A DNA stretch of 64,000 nucleotides. Origin: Virgibacillus sp. NKC19-16. GTDB taxonomy: Bacteria; Bacillota; Bacilli; Bacillales; Amphibacillaceae. Positions 7,900 through 18,713 of the stretch are shown one piece after another. The DNA lies in NCBI RefSeq assembly GCF_021560035.1, contig NZ_CP074373.1, positions 2,042,001 through 2,106,000 on the forward strand, in the 5' to 3' direction. Both the position numbers and the translations under genes were made by a program. Below the pieces are notes generated by a model that was not told the origin of the DNA, searched no databases, and saw only the letters and a program-made list of their open reading frames with translations. Position 1 is the stretch's first letter, and the number at the start of each line of letters is the position of its first letter.

Positions 7900-8895
7900 T
7901 TATTTCGGGTTATTATCATCATTATCTTCTTCTGTCAGTTTACCGATGGAATCACGCATATCTGTATCTGCATCGATATTTTTATAGCTCATATAATCCA
8001 TTACTCCTAAATTACCTGAACGAAGGGCTTCTGCAAGTGCGAGTGGTACATCAGCTTCAGCTTCCACAACTTTTGCGCGCATTTCTTGTACACGTGCGAG
8101 CATTTCTTGTTCTTGCGCAACAGCCATCGCGCGTCTTTCTTCGGCTTTCGCTTGTGCGATGTTTTTATCTGCCTCAGCTTGATCTGTTTGCAGAATAGCA
8201 CCAATGTTTTTACCGATGTCAACATCAGCAATATCGATCGATAGAATTTCAAAGGCAGTTCCTGAGTCAAGTCCCTTACTTAACACAGTCTGTGAAATCA
8301 TGTCGGGATTTTCTAATACTTTTGTATGTGCTTCTGAACTACCAATTGTACTTACAACACCTTCACCGACACGTGCAATAATTGTTTCTTCCCCTGCACC
8401 ACCGACTAGACGATCAATGTTAGCACGAACCGTAATTCTTGCTTTTGCTTTTACTTCGATCCCATCCATCGCAATCCCAGCAATAAATGGTGTTTCAATA
8501 ACTTCAGGGTTAACACTCATTTGTACCGCTTCAAGTACATCACGACCTGCTAGGTCAATAGCTGCGCCACGCTCAAAAGGTAACTCGATATTCGCTCTAT
8601 GTGCTGCGATAAGCGCATTTACCACTCTGTCTACATTACCACCAGCCAGGTAATGACTCTCAAGCTGGTTGGTTTGCACGCTTAATCCTGCTTTATGTGC
8701 CTTAATTAAAGGATTAATTACTCTATTTGGCACAACTCGACGTAAGCGCATCCCTATTAATGTAAAGATTCCCACTTTAACTCCAGCTGCTAGAGCACTA
8801 ATCCATAGCATAACCGGAATAAATGTGAATAATATAGCTACAGCAATCAAGATTAACGCGATTATAATAATCGGCATAAGTTCTGATATTTCCAT
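7900..8895 (-). CDS. floA: Flotillin-like protein FloA
   Basis: FloA organises functional membrane microdomains and affects membrane fluidity, signalling and secretion. The 331 residues match the B. subtilis length. An N-terminal hydrophobic hairpin (about 5-45) is followed by an SPFH-like domain and an alanine/glutamate-rich coiled coil ([26 protein letters not shown]). Its immediate partner nfeD lies upstream; the NfeD-flotillin pair is a conserved unit. Confidence 0.96.
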   Translation of the reverse strand: MEISELMPIIIIALILIAVAILFTFIPVMLWISALAAGVKVGIFTLIGMRLRRVVPNRVINPLIKAHKAGLSVQTNQLESHYLAGGNVDRVVNALIAAHRANIELPFERGAAIDLAGRDVLEAVQMSVNPEVIETPFIAGIAMDGIEVKAKARITVRANIDRLVGGAGEETIIARVGEGVVSTIGSSEAHTKVLENPDMISQTVLSKGLDSGTAFEILSIDIADVDIGKNIGAILQTDQAEADKNIAQAKAEERRAMAVAQEQEMLARVQEMRAKVVEAEADVPLALAEALRSGNLGVMDYMSYKNIDADTDMRDSIGKLTEEDNDDNNPK

Positions 8896-8933
8896 GCTAA
8901 TTCCTCCTGTTTTTGTATTTTCTCTTCATTATA

Positions 8934-10265
8934 TTATAATTCTATAACGACAATCCGAACTCCTTCTACTTTTACAATTTTTATTTGCTTATCTTTGTCG
9001 ATAAACGACCCCTCTGATATGACATCCAAACGCTCGTCACCAAACTCTCCCGCTCCGGAAGGCCTTAAGGGGGTTACTGCAATACCCTCCATACCGATTA
9101 ATTCCAAACGATTTTGGGAGGACACATAACCTTGTTCTGTCGTTGTTTGATCCTTTAAGATAATATGACGAAAGACACCTTTATCCATGCCAATTCTTCT
9201 AAATAGTATGACTGCAGCTATGACTGCTACTAAAAAGGCAATTCCAATACTCATCGACATATGCCCTAAATCATAGCCGGACATTAACAGTGATCCAACC
9301 ACTGCTAAAGCGCCGAGTACACCAACAATTCCACCAGGTACAAAGAATTCAGCAATGATTAAAGCAATTCCTATGATAAGGAGCACAATAGCCTCCGTAC
9401 CTGCTAATCCAGCGATAAAGTGACCATAGAAGAATAATAATAATGCCACAATTCCCATTATTCCCGGGATACCGAAACCTGGTGAAAATATTTCCACTAT
9501 TAATCCTAGACTTGCTATTGACAGCAAAATTGGAATTACAACAGGGTTTGTTAAAAACCTGGCAACATCTTCAGCAAGTGCAGTTTCTGCTTCAAAAATA
9601 GTTGCATTCGATAAACCTAGTTCATTCAACAATTCGGCTCGGTCATCAACAATACCTTGTGCATATTCAACCTCTACTGCTGAATTCGGATCAAGTGTTA
9701 AGTATTCTCCCTCAGGAGCACCATATTCCGGAAGATCTATACTGGGATCTGCCATTGCTTGAGCATAGAGTGGATCCCTTCCTTTGGATTCAGCAGCACT
9801 CCTCATGGAAGCGAGCCAAGCTGATTGCGCTTTTTGATCAGCAGCATTTCCGTCTTGCGTAATAATCCCACTTGCTCCCATTGTTGCTTGTGGCTCCATA
9901 TAAATATTATCCGTGTTGAGTGCAATATACGATCCTGCTGATAATGCTTGATTAACAATAAAGGAAGTTGTTGGTATCTCTAAATTCTGAAGCATTCCAG
10001 CAATTTCACTTGCAGCATCCACCCGTCCACCCGGTGTGTTAATTTCGAAAACGATATGATCTGCACCCTCATCAACAGCTTCTTGTGTTGCACGGGATAA
10101 AAAAGCTTCCAGGCCGCGTTCTACCTCGTTTTCAATCGGTATAATATGAACCAATTTTCCAGCACCATTCTCATTCGCTTTAACAGATTGACCTGCATCC
10201 GTTACTACTGCCAAAAAGATAGAGAATAATAAAATTATGTATATGGAACGTTTTTTGCCTGGCAA
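8934..10265 (-). CDS. yqeZ: NfeD family membrane serine protease (YqeZ)
   Basis: A long NfeD protein: signal peptide, ClpP-like serine protease domain, membrane helices and a C-terminal OB-fold domain. The protease domain shows NTPGGRVDAA and ALSAGSYIA, where the Ser of SAGS is the expected nucleophile, and MGASGII. About four to five helices follow (roughly 245-360), then the NfeD OB domain. The chosen start is TTG at 10265, because GGGGAGGTGA ends five bases before it; a GTG at 10274 overlaps that ribosome site. It is translated just ahead of floA. Confidence 0.93.
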   Translation of the reverse strand: MPGKKRSIYIILLFSIFLAVVTDAGQSVKANENGAGKLVHIIPIENEVERGLEAFLSRATQEAVDEGADHIVFEINTPGGRVDAASEIAGMLQNLEIPTTSFIVNQALSAGSYIALNTDNIYMEPQATMGASGIITQDGNAADQKAQSAWLASMRSAAESKGRDPLYAQAMADPSIDLPEYGAPEGEYLTLDPNSAVEVEYAQGIVDDRAELLNELGLSNATIFEAETALAEDVARFLTNPVVIPILLSIASLGLIVEIFSPGFGIPGIMGIVALLLFFYGHFIAGLAGTEAIVLLIIGIALIIAEFFVPGGIVGVLGALAVVGSLLMSGYDLGHMSMSIGIAFLVAVIAAVILFRRIGMDKGVFRHIILKDQTTTEQGYVSSQNRLELIGMEGIAVTPLRPSGAGEFGDERLDVISEGSFIDKDKQIKIVKVEGVRIVVIEL

Positions 10266-10381
10266 TATATTCACCTCCCCTTTTGGTGCCTACCTCATAT
10301 ACGAATTTTAAGGCAATTGGTTTCATTTTATATACCGTCTGATTAAATAATATCATAAATAACCCGGTAAGTGATACTGCT

Positions 10382-10418
10382 AAAAAGATCCCTGTCAATA
10401 TATATGACAAGGATCCTT
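10382..10418 (-). terminator. Terminator of rpsU-yqeY
   Basis: On the minus strand AAGGATCCTTGTCA pairs with TGACAGGGATCTTT (one or two mismatches) and is followed by a T-run complementary to 10382-10386. It lies directly after the yqeY stop. Confidence 0.85.
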
Positions 10419-10424
10419 ATTTAA

Positions 10425-10871
10425 TCAGCTTAATTGTTTTTGTACAAGTTTATTTATTTGTGTGCCGTCTGCCTTTCCTTTAACTTTAGGCATTATTGCA
10501 CTCATCACTTTACCCATATCTTTTTTGGATGTTGCATTAACTTCTTGAATTGCCTGCTGTACAACTGCCTCCAGCTCTTCATCCGTTAGCTGTTTTGGCA
10601 TATATTCCTGCAAAATATTGACTTCAGTGTCAAGTTTTTCAACAAGGTCATCACGTCCAGCTGTTTTAAATTCTTGGAGGGAATCTTTTCTTTGTTTCAA
10701 CTCTCTGGAAAGAATAGTTAACTCTTCATCTTCCGACAGATTATCTTTACCAAGATTTATCAATTCATTTTGTAATGAAGCTTTTATCATGCGAATGACG
10801 CTTAGTTTTTCTTTATCTTTTTCCTTCATTGCTTGCTTCATATCTTGATTCAGCTGTTCAAGTAGTGTCAT
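10425..10871 (-). CDS. yqeY: YqeY family protein (GatB/YqeY domain)
   Basis: A 148-residue GatB/YqeY-domain protein, similar to the tRNA-interacting tail of amidotransferase GatB. Its role is unproven; a link to tRNA or amide metabolism is inferred from the domain. The conserved C-terminal stretch [22 protein letters not shown] is present. ATG at 10871 begins (M)[15 protein letters not shown] as in B. subtilis; GAGGG lies upstream. It follows rpsU by 15 bases and shares its promoter. Confidence 0.93.
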   Translation of the reverse strand: MTLLEQLNQDMKQAMKEKDKEKLSVIRMIKASLQNELINLGKDNLSEDEELTILSRELKQRKDSLQEFKTAGRDDLVEKLDTEVNILQEYMPKQLTDEELEAVVQQAIQEVNATSKKDMGKVMSAIMPKVKGKADGTQINKLVQKQLS

Positions 10872-10886
10872 GCTCTCCAACCCTCT

Positions 10887-11063
10887 TTAATATTTGCGCT
10901 TCCTAGCAGCTTCAGATTTCTTTTTACGCTTTACACTAGGTTTTTCATAATGTTCACGTTTACGATATTCTTGTAGTGTACCACTTTTTGACACGCTGCG
11001 CTTGAAGCGACGAAGAGCATCCTCAAGAGACTCGTTTTTACGGACGCGAGTTGTATTTGACAT
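10887..11063 (-). CDS. rpsU: 30S ribosomal protein S21
   Basis: A 58-residue basic protein of the small subunit. The sequence [18 protein letters not shown] and the lysine/arginine-rich tail [14 protein letters not shown] are diagnostic. ATG at 11063 follows GGAGGGAGGGA with good spacing. A strong sigma-A promoter lies about 75 bases upstream. Confidence 0.97.
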   Translation of the reverse strand: MSNTTRVRKNESLEDALRRFKRSVSKSGTLQEYRKREHYEKPSVKRKKKSEAARKRKY

Positions 11064-11135
11064 GCTAATTTCCCTCCCTCCAAAGCAAAAACAGGTTTGT
11101 AAAGACATATGTATAATCTCCACATGTCTTCATTA

Positions 11136-11164
11136 AGTATAATATATTCAGGCTTATAGGTCAA
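11136..11164 (-). promoter_or_regulatory. Sigma-A promoter of rpsU-yqeY
   Basis: On the minus strand TTGACC (11159-11164) and TATACT (11136-11141) are separated by exactly 17 bases. Confidence 0.8.
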
Positions 11165-11233
11165 CTAGTTATTATTCACTCTGATCAAAAAAACTAGATT
11201 TTTATTAGATGATTTGGATTTTTTCCTGTCACA

Positions 11234-11890
11234 TTAATTTTCTTTAACGATCTCAATTCCGGAACTTGCTCCGATTCGGGTTGCACCTGCATCAATCATT
11301 TCTATTGTTGATTTATTATCACGGACGCCTCCGGATGCTTTTATACCCATTTCACTACCAACTGTTTGACGCATTAACTTAATATCTTCTACTGTTGCAC
11401 CTCCACCGGAAAATCCGGTTGATGTTTTCACAAAGTCTGCTCCAGCTTCTTTTGCCAATTTACATGCTCGAATTTTTTCATCATTGCTTAGTAGTGATGT
11501 TTCAATAATAACCTTTGTGAGTGCTCTATCCTTAGCCGCAGAAACAACTGATTTTATATCGGCTTGTACAGCTTCATCATTTTTAGATTTTAATTCGCCA
11601 ACATTAATAACCATATCCACTTCTGTAGCACCATCTTTAATTGCTTGTTCTGTTTCAAACACTTTTGACGCTGTAGAAGTTGCGCCTAATGGAAACCCAA
11701 TAACAGTACATATTTTTATGGATGTATCTTTTAAATTTTCATAACAAAATGGCACCCAGTAAGGGTTCACACAAACAGAAGCAAATTCATACTCTCTCGC
11801 TTCATCGACGATTTGTTTGATTGTTTCTTTTGTAGTATCTGGTTTCAATGCAGTGTGATCAATATACTTAGCTAGTTCTTTATTCATCAT
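11234..11890 (-). CDS. deoC: Deoxyribose-phosphate aldolase
   Basis: DeoC splits 2-deoxyribose 5-phosphate into glyceraldehyde 3-phosphate and acetaldehyde during deoxynucleoside catabolism. The Schiff-base lysine lies in [26 protein letters not shown] and [27 protein letters not shown] form the phosphate-binding end of the TIM barrel. Of two adjacent ATGs (11890, 11887) the outer is closer to the GAGG. In B. subtilis deoC lies elsewhere with nupC and pdp; here it stands where mtaB is expected, between rsmE and rpsU. Confidence 0.96.
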   Translation of the reverse strand: MMNKELAKYIDHTALKPDTTKETIKQIVDEAREYEFASVCVNPYWVPFCYENLKDTSIKICTVIGFPLGATSTASKVFETEQAIKDGATEVDMVINVGELKSKNDEAVQADIKSVVSAAKDRALTKVIIETSLLSNDEKIRACKLAKEAGADFVKTSTGFSGGGATVEDIKLMRQTVGSEMGIKASGGVRDNKSTIEMIDAGATRIGASSGIEIVKEN

Positions 11891-11917
11891 TAACTTCCTC
11901 TCTGAATATAAGTACAC

Positions 11918-12664
11918 TTATAACTCTTCAAATTGATAAGAAATGCTTGACAACACATATATAGCTGCCGTTTCAGTACGTAGTATTCGGGGGCCCAGGC
12001 GAACAGGATGAAACCCGCTTTCCTTTAATTTTTCTGCTTCTTTTACAGAAAAACCGCCCTCAGGTCCAATACAGATAAATAAACGGTGATCACGTTCTAA
12101 CCTTTTCATGATGCTTCCAAATGATTGGTGTTTTTCGGTTTTCGCTTCTTCTTCATATGGAAAAATTTTCATATCATAAGTAGTGCTTTCCTCAATTAAA
12201 TCCGACAGCGTCATAGGTGAATGAATTACAGGGATTTGTTTTCGATGACTTTGCTCACTTGCTTCCTTAACAATTTTTCTAAAACGATTCATTTTTTTGG
12301 CTTTCTTTTTTTCATCCCATACAACTATAGAACGTTCGGCCTGGAATGGGATGAATGAATGCGCACCAAGCTCTGTTCCCTTTTGTAAAATTAAATCAAA
12401 CTTATCGCCTTTAGGTAAACCTTGAGCAACAGTTACAGTTATGGGAAGTTCAACTGCTTCATCCAGCCATTCCCGGACTGTTGCATGAATACTTTGGTCT
12501 ATAGCAGTAATTTCACAAATTGCAGCAATCCCATCCGTATGATTACAAATGATTTTGTCTCCCTCTTTATAGCGCATCACACGGCTTATATGGTGGGCAT
12601 CATCACCCTTTATAATAACCTCAGACACATGCCAATCTGTAGAAGGAATAAAATATCGTTGCAA
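11918..12664 (-). CDS. rsmE: 16S rRNA m3U1498 methyltransferase RsmE
   Basis: A SPOUT-class enzyme that methylates U1498 of 16S rRNA. The trefoil-knot SAM-binding region is visible as CIGPEGGFSVKEAE and LGPRILRTETAAIY. The start is taken as TTG at 12664, giving (M)QRYFIPSTDWH as in B. subtilis, with AGGTG 6 bases upstream; a GTG at 12673 overlaps that ribosome site. It follows prmA after 20 bases, so both modify the translation machinery from the tail of the heat-shock operon. Confidence 0.94.
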   Translation of the reverse strand: MQRYFIPSTDWHVSEVIIKGDDAHHISRVMRYKEGDKIICNHTDGIAAICEITAIDQSIHATVREWLDEAVELPITVTVAQGLPKGDKFDLILQKGTELGAHSFIPFQAERSIVVWDEKKKAKKMNRFRKIVKEASEQSHRKQIPVIHSPMTLSDLIEESTTYDMKIFPYEEEAKTEKHQSFGSIMKRLERDHRLFICIGPEGGFSVKEAEKLKESGFHPVRLGPRILRTETAAIYVLSSISYQFEEL

Positions 12665-12684
12665 ATTAGGCACCTACTTTTTAT

Positions 12685-13623
12685 TTAAACTTTCCTGGCT
12701 GTAATAGAAATCCAATCTTCCAACATATTTACTTCCAGAATTTCAAACCCTTGCTGCTCCAATTTATCTTTTACTATCTGTTCTTTCGTTTGAATAATAC
12801 CGGACATAATGAATAAACCACCAAATTCTAGGGTTTGCCAAGCATCATCAACAAACTGAATAATAATTTCAGCTAAAATATTTGATACGATAACATCTGC
12901 TTTCATATTGACTTGATTAAGTAAATTATTCTGTTTCGCTTCGATTTGTTTATCCAGTTTATTAAGTTCTGCATTTACTTTCGTGCTTTTTACTGCCACA
13001 TCATCCAAGTCATATGCATATACATTGCCGGCGCCCAGCAGAGATGAAGCGATACTTAATACACCGGAACCAGAACCAACGTCGATAACGACATCCGCTT
13101 TCTTTATATACTTTTCTAGCGCTCGTATACTGAGAATTGTAGTTGGATGTGTTCCTGTCCCAAAAGCCATTCCCGGATCAAGTTCAATAATAATTTCGTC
13201 ACTAGAAATTGGTGTATATTCTTCCCATGTAGGTATTATTGTGACTTTATCCGAAATATGAATTGGCTTATAATATTTTTTCCAGGCATTTGCCCAATCT
13301 TCCTCATTTATTTCTCTAGATGTTACATGGTTTTTCCCAATATCGATGGCATAGTTTTTCAAATTCGTAACGTCTTGTTTTATACGCTCAACAACTTCAT
13401 CTAAACGATCGCCTGCAGGAAGGTATGCTTTAATATACACACCTTCCTGTGGGTATTCATTCGGGTTCAACTCATAAACTTCACCGAAAAATGTATCCCG
13501 TTCTTTGACTAAATCCAGTGGGTCTTCAATTACAAGCCCGCTTGCACCAATTTCGTCTAATATGTTGGAAATTGGTTCTATTGCTTCGTTCGTTGTATGA
13601 ATACATATTTCTGACCATTTCAT
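12685..13623 (-). CDS. prmA: Ribosomal protein L11 methyltransferase
   Basis: PrmA trimethylates lysines and the N-terminus of ribosomal protein L11. The SAM-binding motif DVGSGSGVLSIA, the substrate loop LDPGMAFGTGTHPTT and motif IV SNILAEII are clear. The 312-residue length fits. It lies downstream of dnaJ as in B. subtilis and probably forms the distal part of the dnaJ transcript. Confidence 0.95.
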   Translation of the reverse strand: MKWSEICIHTTNEAIEPISNILDEIGASGLVIEDPLDLVKERDTFFGEVYELNPNEYPQEGVYIKAYLPAGDRLDEVVERIKQDVTNLKNYAIDIGKNHVTSREINEEDWANAWKKYYKPIHISDKVTIIPTWEEYTPISSDEIIIELDPGMAFGTGTHPTTILSIRALEKYIKKADVVIDVGSGSGVLSIASSLLGAGNVYAYDLDDVAVKSTKVNAELNKLDKQIEAKQNNLLNQVNMKADVIVSNILAEIIIQFVDDAWQTLEFGGLFIMSGIIQTKEQIVKDKLEQQGFEILEVNMLEDWISITARKV

Positions 13624-13685
13624 TTCAATCCACTCATTTCATCTATAGAAAAGCGCTTATATGTAACGATGTGAAGCTCACATCG

Positions 13686-14813
13686 TTATTCACTTTTAAA
13701 AGCATTTTTAAAACGTTGAAAAAGGGAGCTGTCCTGCTCATTTGTTGATTCGTTACCACCAATTTCATTAAATTCACGTAATAGTTCTTTTTGACGCTCT
13801 GTTAATTTCGTAGGTGTAACAATCTTCACAATAATATGTTGGTCTCCATGACCATATCCACGAACGTTTGGTGCACCCTTTCCTTTCATGCGGAATGTTT
13901 TTCCTGATTGAGTCCCAGCAGGTATTTTTAACATAACTTTACCATGAACAGTAGGGACTTCTACTTCATCACCTAATGCTCCCTGGGCATAGTTTAATGG
14001 TATTTCACAATAAATATGATCTCCTTCACGCTCAAAGAAATCATGCGGTTTTATTTGAATAAGCACATATAAATCACCAGGAGGTCCCCCGTTTACACCA
14101 GCTTCTCCTTTTCCGGATACACGAACTTGTTGACCTTCATCGATACCTGCAGGGATGGTGATATGAATTTTATTATGCTTTTTCACTTTTCCAGCTCCGC
14201 CACATGTCGTACATTTTTCCGGTATAATTTTTCCGGATCCATTACAGTGATGGCATACACGGCGATTAACAACCCTGCCAAACGGTGTATTCTGTTCCGT
14301 ATTTAACTGACCGGATCCATTACAATGAGAACATGTATTGACTTTTGTTCCAGGTTTTGCGCCAGACCCATTACATGTTTCACAATTTTCCTCTTTTGGA
14401 ATACGGATATCTGTTTCTTTTCCAAAAATAGCCTCTTCAAATTCCAGTGTCATTGTATATTGCAGATCTGCCCCTTGCTGTGGTGCATTTGGATCTCTTC
14501 TGCGGCCTCCGCCACCAAAGAACATGTCAAAGATATCACCAAAACCGCCAAAGTCCTGTGCTCCACCGCCAAAACCGCCAAAGCCTTGGTTTTGCGCGCC
14601 TGCATGCCCAAATTGATCGTATTGCGTGCGCTTTTGTTCATCACTTAGCACTTCATATGCTTCTTTGGCTTCTTTAAATTTGTCCGCTGCATCCTCTTCT
14701 TTATTCACGTCCGGATGATATTTTCTTGCTAACTTCCGGTACGCTTTTTTAATTTCGTCTTTTGAGGAATCCTTTCCGACTCCTAGTACATCATAATAAT
14801 CGCGTTTACTCAC
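13686..14813 (-). CDS. dnaJ: Chaperone DnaJ
   Basis: The Hsp40 co-chaperone that stimulates DnaK ATPase and delivers substrates. The J-domain with HPD (YHPDVN, about residue 33), a Gly/Phe-rich linker (about 70-105) and four CxxCxGxG zinc motifs ([32 protein letters not shown]) are complete. GTG start at 14813 after GGGAGAGTGATC. A strong hairpin separates it from dnaK, so it may depend on partial read-through or its own promoter. Confidence 0.96.
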   Translation of the reverse strand: MSKRDYYDVLGVGKDSSKDEIKKAYRKLARKYHPDVNKEEDAADKFKEAKEAYEVLSDEQKRTQYDQFGHAGAQNQGFGGFGGGAQDFGGFGDIFDMFFGGGGRRRDPNAPQQGADLQYTMTLEFEEAIFGKETDIRIPKEENCETCNGSGAKPGTKVNTCSHCNGSGQLNTEQNTPFGRVVNRRVCHHCNGSGKIIPEKCTTCGGAGKVKKHNKIHITIPAGIDEGQQVRVSGKGEAGVNGGPPGDLYVLIQIKPHDFFEREGDHIYCEIPLNYAQGALGDEVEVPTVHGKVMLKIPAGTQSGKTFRMKGKGAPNVRGYGHGDQHIIVKIVTPTKLTERQKELLREFNEIGGNESTNEQDSSLFQRFKNAFKSE

Positions 14814-14906
14814 TTGTTGATCACTCTCCCGACACTAGCATAAATATTATCTTATCATTACTCGATCCCTCGTAGCAAATCTGCTTAGAGAGTATCCATT
14901 TTAGAT

Positions 14907-14947
14907 AAAAAGGTCAAAGCCAAGAGGATCCTGACTTTGACCTTTTT
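14907..14947 (-). terminator. Hairpin terminator between dnaK and dnaJ
   Basis: On the minus strand a 13-bp perfect stem, AAAAAGGTCAAAG with CTTTGACCTTTTT, lies just past the dnaK stop. The descending arm ends in a T-run, so it should terminate or attenuate the hrcA-grpE-dnaK transcript ahead of dnaJ. Confidence 0.85.
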
Positions 14948-14957
14948 TATTTGATTT

Positions 14958-16823
<1,866 letters not shown>

Positions 16824-17399
16824 TTATTTATTTACTTTTACCATTGCAGGTCTAATAACACGATCATTCAAAATATACCCTTTTTGTAATTCTTCTACAA
16901 CTGTATTTGATTCTACTTCTTCTTCCTCTACTTGCATCACTGCATGGTGCAGGTTTGGATCAAATACATTCCCTTCTGCTTCAATCTCTTCTACACCCTG
17001 AGACTTGAGTGCATCTTTCAATTGCTGATATACCATTGTGATGCCATCAATAAGGCTGGAAGTCGCATCTGTTACTTCTACTTGCAAAGCTCTTTCAAAA
17101 TTATCTATTGCAGGTAATAACTCATTTACCAGGTCTTGGGCTTTATACTTGCGATCTACCTCTTTTTCCTTTTGCGAGCGCTTTTTGAAATTATCAAATT
17201 CCGCCTGCAAACGAAGCAATCGATCTTGTAGTTCCTCTTTTTCCTGTTTTAATGCTTCCATTTCTTTCTGTTCGGAATCCGACGTTTCTTCGGAGGTTCC
17301 TGCTTCTGTTTCTTCTGAATCAATGACTTCTATTTGTTCTGATTCATCTTTTTGGTTGACGTCATCTTTTGTAATTGTATCTTTATCATGCTTTTCCAC
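16824..17399 (-). CDS. grpE: Nucleotide exchange factor GrpE
   Basis: GrpE promotes ADP release from DnaK. The acidic, disordered N-terminus (about 1-50) is followed by the long dimerisation coiled coil (EMEALKQEKEELQDRLLRLQAEFDNFKKR) and the C-terminal beta domain with LHHAVMQVEEE and GYILNDRVIRPAMVKV. GTG start at 17399 after AGGAGGTG. 33 bases separate its stop from the dnaK start. Confidence 0.96.
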   Translation of the reverse strand: MEKHDKDTITKDDVNQKDESEQIEVIDSEETEAGTSEETSDSEQKEMEALKQEKEELQDRLLRLQAEFDNFKKRSQKEKEVDRKYKAQDLVNELLPAIDNFERALQVEVTDATSSLIDGITMVYQQLKDALKSQGVEEIEAEGNVFDPNLHHAVMQVEEEEVESNTVVEELQKGYILNDRVIRPAMVKVNK

Positions 17400-17505
17400 C
17401 GTAACACCTCCTATTTAAAAATAACCAAATAAGACTATATCATGAATAACATATGAATTAAACCTGGAAGTCCTCTGGTCACTCGCTCCTGAAAAAGATT
17501 ATCTA

Positions 17506-18537
17506 TTATTCATTGTTTTTATACCACATGTATAATGCGTCTGTCATCTCATTTGATAATATATTTAACAATGAAATTACCTTCCTGTACTCCATTCTTG
17601 TTGGTCCAAGTAAAGCAATAGTGCCCATTTGACCATCACCTGATTGATATGCCGTCGTAATTAAGCTGAAGTCTTTAATAGCATCTACCTTATTTTCATT
17701 TCCAATTGTCACCCTTATTCCCTCATTTGTTCGCTTCAAAAGATTTGCTATTTCATCTTCCTTTTCAATCATGGAATAAAAAGAGCGTATCTTATCTACA
17801 TCATCAAATTCAGGCTGCATCAAAATATTGGATTTCCCACCAATATATAGTTTAACTGGAGATTCATTAAAGAACGCTGCTTTTAAATAATCGTATGATT
17901 TATCAAAGTCATTCACATACAACTTCATAAGAGAGGTAATTTCCGTATTAAACATTTCCCGCAGGCGTACGACTGGCACTCCTAACAGTCGATCATTCAA
18001 GATATTCACCATTTTTTCCAAATCCAGCGGGTTAATTTCAACTGGTATCGAAAATGATCGATGCTCGACATGGCCTGTATTTGTTACTAGGATAGCAACA
18101 GCCGTGTTCCTTGAGAGTGTGACGATTTGCAGTTGCTTTAATTTTGCTTCATATAATTCAGGACCCAGGATTATTGAAGTATAATTGGTTAATTCGGATA
18201 ACACTTCTGCCGACATTTGAACCATTTGCTCAAATTCAAAGAAACCATCTGCAATAAAATCCTTAATTACGTTTGTATTGGTTTGATTGGAAATTGGTGC
18301 TATCAAATTATCAACATAATAACGATAACCCTGTTCAGAAGGCACCCTTCCTGAAGAGGAATGTGTTTTCTCCAGGAAACCCATCTCTTCCAAATCTGCC
18401 ATTTCATTTCTTATCGTTGCAGCACTATAAGGTATATTATCTTTTTTAGAAATAGCACGAGAGCCAACCGGATACGCCGACTCAATGAAATCATCAATAA
18501 TTACTTGCAAAATCAATAACTGCCTTTCTGTCAACAT
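17506..18537 (-). CDS. hrcA: Heat-inducible transcription repressor HrcA
   Basis: HrcA represses class I heat-shock operons by binding CIRCE, aided by GroE. The N-terminal winged helix contains VGSRAISKK and SAATIRNEMADLEEMGFLEKTHSSSGRVPSEQGYRYYVD, the family's hallmark. ATG at 18537 gives 343 residues, as in B. subtilis, with GGGGTGA upstream. The CIRCE operator lies 15 bases before the start, so the gene is autoregulated. Confidence 0.97.
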   Translation of the reverse strand: MLTERQLLILQVIIDDFIESAYPVGSRAISKKDNIPYSAATIRNEMADLEEMGFLEKTHSSSGRVPSEQGYRYYVDNLIAPISNQTNTNVIKDFIADGFFEFEQMVQMSAEVLSELTNYTSIILGPELYEAKLKQLQIVTLSRNTAVAILVTNTGHVEHRSFSIPVEINPLDLEKMVNILNDRLLGVPVVRLREMFNTEITSLMKLYVNDFDKSYDYLKAAFFNESPVKLYIGGKSNILMQPEFDDVDKIRSFYSMIEKEDEIANLLKRTNEGIRVTIGNENKVDAIKDFSLITTAYQSGDGQMGTIALLGPTRMEYRKVISLLNILSNEMTDALYMWYKNNE

Positions 18538-18551
18538 GATAATCACCCCTG

Positions 18552-18578
18552 TTAGCACTCTTAGTTAGTGAGTGCTAA
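18552..18578. promoter_or_regulatory. CIRCE operator (HrcA binding site)
   Basis: A perfect CIRCE element: TTAGCACTC (18552-18560), nine bases, GAGTGCTAA (18570-18578). It lies between the -10 box and the hrcA start codon, so HrcA would block the start of the hrcA-grpE-dnaK transcript. Confidence 0.98.
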
Positions 18579-18588
18579 TGCTATTAAT

Positions 18589-18617
18589 AAATTATCAAAT
18601 CATTATTTCTTTGTCAA
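18589..18617 (-). promoter_or_regulatory. Sigma-A promoter of the hrcA-grpE-dnaK operon
   Basis: TTGACA (18612-18617) and TAATTT (18589-18594) on the minus strand are separated by 17 bases, immediately upstream of CIRCE. Confidence 0.8.
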
Positions 18618-18654
18618 TAAACATGTATTGCTCATATTTGTGAAAGGTTTACTA

Positions 18655-18705
18655 AAAACAGAGGGGAAACTCCTCAGCAAAAAGATGCCTTCTAAGTTTC
18701 CCCTC
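18655..18705 (-). terminator. Terminator of lepA
   Basis: On the minus strand GAGGGGAAACT (18695-18705) pairs perfectly with AGTTTCCCCTC (18661-18671), 11 bp, followed by TGTTTTTAG. It begins 9 bases past the lepA stop. Confidence 0.85.
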
Positions 18706-18713
18706 CATTATTA

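Noticed and set aside
8204-8653. Long plus-strand open frame opposite floA (149 residues)
   Set aside because: Shadow of floA: alanine-rich coding sequence on the minus strand keeps this frame open; composition is Ser/Ala/Pro/Thr-rich with no known fold.
10180-10410. Hydrophobic reading frame upstream of and overlapping nfeD
   Set aside because: It is in a different frame from nfeD, has no ribosome site and resembles no family; nfeD starts at 10265.
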